From Methylocystis echinoides (GTDB lineage: Bacteria > Pseudomonadota > Alphaproteobacteria > Rhizobiales > Beijerinckiaceae), in assembly GCF_040687965.1 (NCBI RefSeq), contig NZ_CP156084.1, positions 262,501 to 326,500 of the forward strand: a stretch of 64,000 nt of DNA, in the 5' to 3' direction. Under the pieces are notes generated by a model that was not told the DNA's origin, did not search any database, and worked only from the letters and a program-made list of their open reading frames with translations. Of this stretch, positions 20,001 through 27,000 are shown piece by piece. The stretch's first letter is position 1. Every line of letters starts with the position of its first letter. Both the position numbers and the translations under genes were made by a program.

Positions 20001-20990
20001 ATCGTCGAGGACGATGCGCACGCGTTCGTCGGGCCGCGCCACGAGCCCGAGCGCCAGTTCGTCCACCCCGACGGGCAGTTCGTCGGCGATCGAGGGATCG
20101 CCCTGCACGGGCAAGCGGACGATCGAGAATGATTCGACCGGGCGCTCGCCCTGGGCCAGCGTGAACAGCATGTCGGCGCGCCGAGCGGCGTCGCCGCGCC
20201 CCTCGCCTTCCCGGAACGCGGACGGCCCGTAGGCGATCGCGAACCTGCCCTCGGCGTCGGTCACGACCGGGGGCTCGCGCCGTCCGAGCTGCTCGCGCGC
20301 CGGCCCGACGTCCCGGTCCCACGCGACGACCGTGACACCCGGAACGGGCAGGCCATCCGCGCCCACGACCGCGCCGCTCACGCTGTAGGGCGCGTCCTGG
20401 GGCTGCTCGGGGCCTCCCTCGGCGGGCAGCCTGAGATCAATCGCGATCTCCGGGCGGTCGCCGCGCACAGTCTCGGATCGGGCCCGCTCGGCCCCGTCGG
20501 GCCCCAGCGCCCGCAGCACGAGGTCGGGGCGATCCTTTGGCCGGCGCACCAGAGCGCCCTCGCGGGCATAAAAGCGCGGGTCATAAAAGGCGCGGTAGCG
20601 CCCGTTGGCGTCGCTGCGCACGCGAGCGCAGGCGACGGGATTGTCCACGTCCCCGAGTTCGAGGGCCACGTCGGGGGCCGGCGCGCCGTCCGCGCCGATC
20701 ACCGCCCCGGCGCAAAGGAAGAACACGTCCCGTCGCAGCGCAATTTCGTTCATCTGCGCCGCAACCTCGGGGCTGATCTCGCCTGGCGCGGGCGCGGCGA
20801 TCCCGAACTCCTGCTGGAAGGCCCTGACGGCCTCCAGGGTGGTTGCGCCGTAAAGCGCGCGCTCGCGCTCCTCGGGAGCGATATGGCCGCCGAAACCCAT
20901 CCGGTCGAGAAAGGCGTGGAGGTTGGACACCCCGTCGCCTTGCGCGCGGAACGCGAGAACGGTCAGGGCGACAAGCGCAAGCGGTTCCAT
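11082..20990 (-). CDS. Tc (ABC) toxin A subunit, TcA (neuraminidase-like domain protein)
   Basis: A 3302-residue homologue of TcA, the pentameric pore and injection channel of Tc toxins such as Photorhabdus TcdA. Residues 20-85 look like a peptidoglycan-binding fold (LHAFLDRMGFGG, TLEAVRAFQQEFG). Two carboxypeptidase-regulatory-like beta domains follow (about 90-190 and 200-330). The VRP1-type signature CECDDCRSVMGPAAYLVDLF lies near residues 795-815. The ABC-toxin N and neuraminidase-like regions span about 1610-1970 (RYPTWASLVQALLFPEHLLEP, YYYRRLNRYEHH). FFHAPMLLMKRLWENG is near 2335, a coiled coil at about 2640-2720, and a hydrophobic Gly/Ala-rich stretch at about 2737-2790 that could form the pore hairpin. 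The C-terminal TcB-binding domain spans about 2980-3302. Typical TcA is about 2500 residues; the extra length is N-terminal. A GAGG site precedes the ATG. It lies 106 bases after the TcB-TcC gene. Confidence 0.93.
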   Translation of the reverse strand: MEPLALVALTVLAFRAQGDGVSNLHAFLDRMGFGGHIAPEERERALYGATTLEAVRAFQQEFGIAAPAPGEISPEVAAQMNEIALRRDVFFLCAGAVIGADGAPAPDVALELGDVDNPVACARVRSDANGRYRAFYDPRFYAREGALVRRPKDRPDLVLRALGPDGAERARSETVRGDRPEIAIDLRLPAEGGPEQPQDAPYSVSGAVVGADGLPVPGVTVVAWDRDVGPAREQLGRREPPVVTDAEGRFAIAYGPSAFREGEGRGDAARRADMLFTLAQGERPVESFSIVRLPVQGDPSIADELPVGVDELALGLVARPDERVRIVLDDVRAPRGPSLFERLTEALAPLTTRAPLADFDEAANGDVRFAARECGLARADVADMADAHRLARDLDCKPEHAFAVVRLLSARDLRAVAAQTPAALARAFTDAVADGLIPPTPEADIEDAAARMRDAAARRAMALPLDSGASFDASLRDAIPDPAVRADLFARAASGGLDDEAWARFAADRPGLDVAGARFALQTAALAGGAPGLAERLRAAAPGATTLRTLALELDERALADAVSLARPAPRTGEDAEAAAQRRAAEIAGLLAVTQTTAVVARDVAAVARDAPGLMPQATADALARAVRATPFDLARDRVADLVNAHADTLFEGVNDPAARAEAVAGLARVQRLFRVSPDPVTLKTALSLRGADGGPFRGALDIARLSEDAFVARAVGATPEQVSGLRALHRRAAGQAETVSTLVVGYHQERHDATPALAVPGRPLGAEASPVAPAEPAAQGARGEPKPDAVASLQDLLGGAEMCECDDCRSVMGPAAYLVDLFEFLDKRCSPDAAGVTPLDVLIGNVDKQAPGRRPDLAHIKLSCENTNTTIPTIDLINEILESIVAQDKPPSGFDLAGKPLESSYGVTGPQLSAAPENVQDKAYEIVSAAVYPMSLPYDRLLATARAALALGGVDRAALLELFDARGAATALQAERLGLFARDVEILTGMRLDGTPGPTPIETAALFGREGVEWMKGLPKVRTLLEALDITYTELVALLRTRVVGGEVPDPDARDVRARIYLTVDQLKTVRQPGYQEGSDAKITEAMALGQVSLADVTDLLEARKDRLDRIWVLDPPLGCDLDLLEVRTLDGGRLDGSDPGTRARTEADWRRINGFVRLARRMRATFDELDAALEAVGPHGDEAFSLPHLEALGALAELRRLCDVDWHVAAALAGGIGASGRTSLYARLFLATGIARLHPAFGLDADGAPLTGNSSLETGVPGIAAALALEPASVRELARSMNLPTLTLEAVSALHRVTTMAGLLGLPALDLVSLAQALGGPDLAASVAPSALLAFMRRARLVLDAVPDVDAIRTFVSDAPDAWKPAAVSDAIARALVSANDADAAERADETTAPAQGESDLDEATRVSRAEARQEELEIRENARLRRRRGAALAATTSAIGGSAATVAALLGAADDPAKALLKVGDRPALDVIAAGEDASGELLAAWRAVQISAALGWDDATTALAMGDMGLLTQARLGGGATVRAMALGEIAVAQMCIKATGRPAALAGAAAALVKAAGAIDATAAAAVGRWLSTPAAAVSDAGAAAFGALEPDQAAARPFAALALLKARIEAAHKLGLTCAQCAAAAVEPVPAAALDIVLQGLKSRFSASGWLDASRRIFDPIREASRNALVAYLVRKKELRDADQLFGLYFIDMQTNAFVLTSRIRQAIFAVQIFVQRCLMGLEIKNGVAPSQINAKEWRITGRYPTWASLVQALLFPEHLLEPGWRDDKTPAFMAFENALRQSDATAATAERGYSDLLESVCGVASLEVCGTFLQTVFEGDEMGAFTSVLHVVGRSRGGVPRKYYYRRLNRYEHHQEWTAWSQINADVQGVEKDRLSPRAGDGSNGSLFESGVHVLPVMHEGRLHLFWPTLVRKVDQPEQASIDPQKKITPRFASPYWEVKLCWSQLQGETWTPKQQSSALYESWWNDTGVSISGGPRGAGGLLAGLSPGQLVAVFARDEPQFPDPADLVLKATGTGDAASIVLGLRRPRSAGRAQRVEALARFSLPTRSREMVARSQGGFVDGDHVALSAASLSGSYMGLSASGAVKATPPGQTREGDRLFDAPTDTRIVTLNQGFGAPLQAPLFLNASGRSYIAFPSVGTTTIAADAPKTPKDHLPWTTAVTSGVDRAALLAVQPPETAPTHPWAATATAAMRLSSAAVIQTALAPKDDGAAFAAAAIRPQVSIARAAAVSPSFLDGVAQLGRRTMSVDAVNLTVEPFWHAHAEDFAKAFRTGGLDALLAPETQLRSLGAPASFMAAFGADPNRVTGPTDEGVAFEASSAYGVYNWELFFHAPMLLMKRLWENGRLDEALEWFHRVLNPLDYGDDVANAWRFTPLRHVDMTPIDELLASLSRPDGDPQKTAMLAQIQVLRLFPFRAHRLARLRPGAYRRWAAMQYILLRVAIGDRFLRRFTPEDVNASIQHFVIAHACAGSRPQTVTARTTLPAMSYAELRPRLNAFGNVAYEAETLLGPAAGATPAATTDAALGVVRRASIQYFGVQKNQKLLALWDLVEDRLYKVRNGMNIDGQQIQLPLFSPPIDPALLAEAAAAGLDIADVAAALTAPPPRRRFRAVHREAVALAEAMARLGAALSESRDRRDSEELAYKRAQNEKDLADLILQTRQAQVDEAARAVESARAERLAPLERWRHYRDLLGADLAEPTLAPKPEEAGKAERYTLQRTLNLVQAKDVKVGSLSVLSVAPLLLGAAFGGPAAAAAMGATGVGGSTTVSGAGIISGGTILSEEAGEIEESFKAADKAAEASNIEILGSVLQIIPSIEAAVKPLGGGVAVHFGGQQLAGLQSALSREKQAIGAMHSFFAGLLGKQASYVLREREWAAQLHQAAADIKRAEHAAAVAVLRKGVAERELAVQQDAVLYADQVKTYLEQKHSNVELFDYRIERQMELFRRCFDLALERALMAQASFGYEREPRAFVRVSRPADARGELMSGHELLACLADMERAYVEPPELAEITRQISLRQIAPQALWTLRETGEARFTIPEALFDIDYPGHYDRRLRSVQVTIPYLQTPGAPLTGELVLEEAFRRKVAPAANMPDIAPDGVTQAPWIALSTVREDGGRFELSGQSDDYLPFEGRGAVSRWTLRMPKTFRRVNYRAISDVAMTFRYVAKPGGAVARDAVEKRLGALYASVQSLATAPAGAPCVLLSLKHDLPDVWDAFQKAAGAPIRLDTLDQSLPYLFRRSMKTKLVEAHFSEMLKDGSPAQDWRPIPNGQATFTPQAAANDLDDVAVLALFSARRS

Positions 20991-21096
20991 GCTGACCTCG
21001 TTGACGGCGACCGTTCAGCCCGACGATCAGCCGGCCCGATCGATGTGGTTACAGGATGACGCCAATCGCTTCCGTATTGGCCCGTTCGAATGTCTT

Positions 21097-24000
21097 TCAG
21101 AATTTCTGCAGATACTTCGTCGCCTGTCCGGTCTTTGGATTGACGTAGATGTGGACCGTGGGCAGCCGCAGTTTCACCAGGCCGGTCTGTTGCTGGTAGC
21201 GCATCGTGTCCAGCATCGTCTGCGCCGTTGCGTCGGTGAAATGCTCGGGCTTGGGAGCGCCCGCGTGGAACTTCAACTCCTTCGTCGCGGCGCCGCCAAA
21301 GGCAGGATCGTCGCCATGGAGAACGAAGTCCGGCCCAGCATTGGCCGAGTCCCCGTAGCGAGCCCATTCGGGGTGCGTGTTGGCGCCGGCCGCTCTGTGG
21401 CCCTCCGTGCCCGCGAGCCTCGGATCGTGCGACGTCACCAGCTCCTGGCGAAAGGCGTTCGCTCCCCGCTGCTCGGCCTGCGTCAACTGCGCGGGCGCCT
21501 TCGTCACTTCTTCCAGACTCTGACTGCGCCACCACCCCGAGCGCGTGAAGCGTTTGAAGATATCGAGTTGACCGCGCTTGCTGAGCGAAGAGAAAGCCTT
21601 CTGCCCGACAGCCATGAACACGTCGAGGAAAGTGAAGACGAGGTTGACCCCGGCTACCGCCGCCTGACCCGCCTCGCTGGCGTTTTCCTTCGAGCCCATG
21701 CCGAAGCTCAGGCCCCCGCTGTTCACTTCGTCGCCCGTCTTGCCGAAAAGGGAAAGGATGCTCTCGAGAAAGGGGGGATTCTGGGTCTCGGCGAGCATCA
21801 GCCCGTAATCCATCTCGGTTTTCGGCGGCTGCCCGTCCTTCCGGTCGCCATGGCCGCCGGCCTGCGCCGTGCTGCTCCCGCCGTCCTTGACGACCCCCGC
21901 GCCACCGGGCGCGTGAGCGCCGCCGGGCGTCGGCGCATCCCCGCCAGGCGTCGGAGAACCGCCGCCCGGCGCGGGCGTCCCGCCGGGTGTGGGCGCGCCA
22001 CCGGGATTTCCCCCTGGCGCCCCGCCGGGGGCCCCCGCTTTGCGGGGCTTTTTTGGGGCGGCTCCGGGATGTTCTCGCCGCCACTCTTTCTCGACCTGCT
22101 CCTGGGTCAGCTGGTTCTTCCGGCGTGCGTTCTGCGCCATCAAGCTTTCCAGTGACTGCCCTGCATGGCCGTCAGGGTCGCGCATCGTAATGGGGTTGCC
22201 GCGGCAATATTCGTAGAGGTTCGTCCCATCCACGAACCCCGCGGGATCGCACGCCATCCACCTCCCCAGCCACGGCGCGTAGTAGCGCGCGCCGTGATAG
22301 GCGAACCCGGTCTCGCCATCCCGCTCCTTGCCGGTGAAACGGTAGCGCTTCGGCGCCTCGAGTTGCGCCCGGACGCCCTGATAGGCGGTCGAGCCATACG
22401 GGTGGTATTCCTCGTAGGACAGGATCGCGCCGGTCTCGTCGAGTTCCAGCGCCGACGATCCGAGATGGTCGTCGTAGCAATGCCGCCAGAGCCGCGCCGG
22501 CCCTCCCCTGCCCCGGGTGCGGGTTTCGATATCGAGAAAGGCCTTCTGCCCGTCCGCAACCCGCAAGGTCTCTCGCTCGCGCTTCAGATTGCCGGCGGCG
22601 TCGACCTCGCGGCAGATTTCGAAGCCGTCGAGATAGAGCCACTCCTCGTGACCGGCGGCGGCGCCGCCTGCGCCTACGCGGGTGATCCGCTTGCGCATGC
22701 GCTGGCCGGCGCCGTCGTACTGGTAGTCGGCGCGGCCGCCGCCGCCCAGGTCGACGGAGGCGAGCCGGTCGGCCTCGTCCCACACCATGTCGGCCAGCCG
22801 ATCGGTCCGGGTCACGTTGCCGTGCGCATCATAGGCGAAGGTCTGACGTTCGCCCGCGATCTCGACGTTGCTCACCCGGTTCGAGACGCCGGCGCCGAGC
22901 AGGCTGGCCTCCGCATAGGCGTAGTCCCGCGTCCAGGAACCGCCGTCGGCGACGTGGCGGACCTGCTTCAGATTGCCGACGGGGTCATACACGTAAGACT
23001 CGACATAGGCGCGCATCGCGGCGCCGTCGGCCGGGTGCTCGGCGCGGCGCTCCGCGTCGTCCCAGGTGGGCGGCGCCGCCCCACCCTGGCCGCGATGCTC
23101 CCGGCCGCGGGCTTCGATCAGCCGCGAGAGCGGATCGTAGAGGTAGCGCCTTTCCGCCCGGCAGACCTGATTGCGGAAGAACACGGGCTGCTGCGCAGTA
23201 TCTGCGATCTCGGTGACATTGCCGACGGCGTCGTAGACGTAGCCGAGGTTCTGCACGCCCTCTGGGGCGTCCCCCGGAAAGCCGCTTCCCCGCAGCGTCC
23301 GGATGGCGTTCAGGCGCTGGTCGACGGGATCGAAGTCGTAGTAGGTCTCCACGCCGTTGCCATGGGCCACGCGCGTGCGGCGGCCCTTTGCATCGTGCTC
23401 GACCGCCCGCACGGCGCGGCGGGTCGCAGAGGCGGGGTCCAGCAGGCCGTCGGGCGCCACCGGCAGGTCCAGCCACACGTCCACGACGGCCACGCGCCCG
23501 GCCCTGTCGTAAACCGGACGGATCGCGCTCGCCAGAGCCCCGCCTCTGTCGGACAGCGGCGTCATGGTCTGGACGGGACGGCCGAGCGCGTCCGTCCACA
23601 CGCGGCTGGTGAAGGTTTCCGGCGAAAGCGCCGGCGCGGCGCTCCAGTCGGGTCGCCCTTGCGGATCGGCCACGAAGCGCCGGCTGGCGCGACGTGCGGC
23701 GCCCGTGAAGTCATAGGCCTCGACGGTCGCGACCCCTGCGCCGTCGAAGGTCTGGAACACGCGGCCGCGATGGTTTAAGGCGCTCCCCTGCCCCTCGCCG
23801 TAAACGACCTTGCCCCGCAGGCGAACGCCCGCCGCGTCCTCTACGATGTCCTCCGTAGGCCGCCGCGCCGCGTCGTGGCGATGGCGGGAGACATGGCCTC
23901 GAGAGTCCCTGGCCCAGACGGGCCTGCCATCCACCGCCTGCAGTGAAACGCGCAGTCCCGCCTCCATGCTGTGCGCCCGGACCGGCCGGCCCAGCATGTC

Positions 24001-27000
24001 GTGGAGCGAACGGGCGCAGACGCGCCCCAGCGCGTCCACCACGGCGGCGGCCTGGCCGCGGTCGTCATAGAGTGTCCCCGTGACGCAGAGTTGGCCGCCG
24101 CCGTCCGCAACCACGAGCGCCGGACGGCCGAGCGCATCCACATAGGTGCGTGCTGGCGTCTCGGCATGAATGGCGGCGGCCGCGGCCGCGCGCTTGCCGG
24201 CTTCGCCCTTCAGCCCGTCGGCGCGCTGCTTCGACCACGCGACGGGCCGATCCTGGATCGGCAGTCGCGCGACATGCGGCCCGAGATCGGGGTCGGCCGC
24301 GTGATCGACGATCAGCGACGTGTCGTTTGCGTCCCACACCGTGCTGGTCCACGGCGTGAAGCGGGTTTTCTCGATGGATCCGTCGGGGTGCAGGGCTCCC
24401 ACCGCCCGTGACAGCGGGTCATAGAACGTGATCGTGCTGACGCCGACTTGCAGGTCGGGCTCGAAATCCGGCGAGGCGGAGAAGAACGGCTCGAAGGTCC
24501 GGATGGCGTTGCCCTTGTCGTCGTGGACGGTCCAGCCGGTGACGGCCCAGCGGACGGGCGCCGTCGCACCGTTCGGCGACAGGGGGCCGGCGTCGACCAG
24601 CGTCTTGGTCTGCAAGGGCCGTCCTCCGCCATCCAGGTAGGACAGCGACACGCCGATGCGCGTCTGTTCGCCGGGGGTGAGATCGGAGGCGTGCGTCTCG
24701 CGCCTCAGCGCCACCGCGACGCAGGGCCGTCCCGTGCGGGAGAACCGTGTCGAATCCGCGATCGTGCGCGTTGTGGCGGCGCCCAGCGCGGCGGCAGCCG
24801 CCTGCGGACCGCGGACGGGATCGGCAAGCGCATCCAGGAGGGCCTCGACATCCACCGTGGCCAGCATGGCGTCGGCGTCGGGCGCCTCGTCTCCCTCGGG
24901 CGCGGCGGCCTTGCCGGCCAGCGACGCCGCCGTGACCGAGCCCAATGGATCGAACGCCGCGAAGCTGCGGTTGAGGTTGGGATCGGTGACGACCCGGGGC
25001 AGTAACGTGCGCCGGTCGTGCTCGGCCGTCGTCACATTGCCGACCCGGTCCTCGCCAACGGCCGGCAGAAGGTCCAGAGCGTAGTCGACATGCGCTGCCC
25101 CGCCGAAGGGGTCGCGGAAGGTGCGGGGCAGGAAGAAGTGGGCCGTCGCCTCGGCCAGTTCCGCCTGGGCCCGGGCCACCCGCTCGACCGCGCCTGCGGC
25201 CTCGGACGGATCCGGCCCCCCTTTCACGAAGAAGGTGCGCCCGCTCGGACACCACAGGCCGCCATCCTGATCGAGATCGCGGTAGCCTGCCTCGGCGAGG
25301 ACGGCGGCATCCGGCCCCTGCGCCCCGAAGCACGCGGCGCGCAGCGCCGGGGTGAACGCCTGCTGGAGACTTTCGTAGACCAGTCCGCGCGGCTCCAGGA
25401 TGGCGAAGGGCAGCGGACCGGCGAGGTCGTCCCGTCGGTACAGCGTGCGGGACCGCGTGACGAGCAGGCGTCCGCACGGAGACGCGAGGGGATCGAGCCT
25501 CTCGACGTCACGCGCCTGCGCCACGAGCGCGTGCGCCTGTTCGAGGCGCAGCGGCCAGGGTGACTGCAGCGCCGTCCCGGCCAGCGCATAGCCGCGCGTT
25601 TCCGCCACGGCGGGCAGGCGCCGCGAGTCCGGCGCGTCGACGTCGTTGGTGAGGTCGACGCACTGCAACGTCGCGTGGGTGCGGGTCACCGCTTGCGCAG
25701 CCTCCCCCGGGAAGGGCGGCGCCGGCCCGCCATGGGCGACCAGGAGCGATGCGACCGGCTGCCCCTGGGGGCCGCGCCGCAGGACGAAGCTCTGGCTGAC
25801 GCGTGGCGCGCCGAGGCTGCGTTCGAGCGTGACCGACAGGCTCTCGCGCGCCAGCGCCTGGACGATGGCGGGCCGGCCCGTCCGGCCAGGCTGGCGCGCC
25901 TCCGCCTCGTAGCCATGAACGGCGATCGAATACGGGGTGGGCTCGGAACCGGACGAGCCGGGATCATCCGCAATCTCCTCGCGCAGGAGCATGCCCTTCA
26001 GCGCACGACAGGCGTCGCGATGGTCGGCCGGCGACAGGGCGGCGGGGATGCGTGCGTCCGGCACGCTCAGCCGCTGGGCCAGATCGCGCTTGGGCCCCGG
26101 CCCGGCGGCGGCGCCGAAGAATTCGGACGCGTAGAGCCCGGATTGCCCGCCGTCGGGCGATGCGCGGCCCGTATGGTACCAGCGGCGCGTCCGCACCGGC
26201 GGCTTTCGATACGCCTCCTCCGCATTGGCCGCCGAAGCGAGCGGCGCGCCGAAGCTCTCGGCGTCGAACTGCTCGACGAAGCCGAAGCCCCGGAACTCGC
26301 GCTCGCGCCCGTCGTAATGGCCGTGGTGATAGGCGTAGCGGGACACGTAACGGCGGCCGGATGTCCTGTCATGCGTCTCGATGCGCTCGACCACCTGTAC
26401 CGGAAAGGGCAGCCGCATCGCCCAGGGGCGGCCCGCAAGCCTGTCGCGGAGAGCGAAGACCGTCGACGGCGCATAGAACAGCCGCGTCACGGACCCGAGA
26501 CCGTTGTCGACCTCCGTCAGCAGATAGGGCTTGCGACCGCCCGCCAGGGGGAGATAACGCACCGGCGCGCTGTCTTGGGCCGGATCGCGGCTCGACCAGA
26601 CGAGACAGGACGTGCCGTTGCCCAGAAGGTCGAAGGCCTCCACGCGCGACAGGGCGTCGAGCGGCGGCGGCTTCGTCCACAGGCGCGGCGGGGCGAAGGC
26701 TGTTCCCGTGCAATTGACGTGCACCGACCAGGCCGTCTCGCCGAGATAGACGATGTCGGCCACGCCGGAGCCGTCGACGTCGGCAAGCCGGACGCGGGCG
26801 GGATTGAACGGGCCGTCATCGTCGAGGCTTGGCGCGTTTTCCATCGTCACGCGCTCGCCGAAACGGCCATAGCCGAGATTGGGCCAGTAATGGACGGAAC
26901 GCGCCTCCACCCGCACGATGTCGGTGAGGCCGTCGCCGGTCATGTCGGCCAGGAAGACCGAGCCCGTCAGGTCACGCAGGGCCTCTCGGGGGCCGGCGTC

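Noticed and set aside
16137-20132. Long open frame (about 1330 codons) on the plus strand across the TcA gene
   Set aside because: It is antisense to a gene with clear domains; high-GC codon use opens the opposite frames. The translation is Arg/Gly-rich with no recognisable domain or ribosome site. The same applies to plus-strand frames at 11904-14210 and 29627-32092.
21900-22040. Repeat cluster considered as a CRISPR array
   Set aside because: The units are short, uneven, in frame inside a gene and encode PGG repeats; no spacers or cas genes are present.
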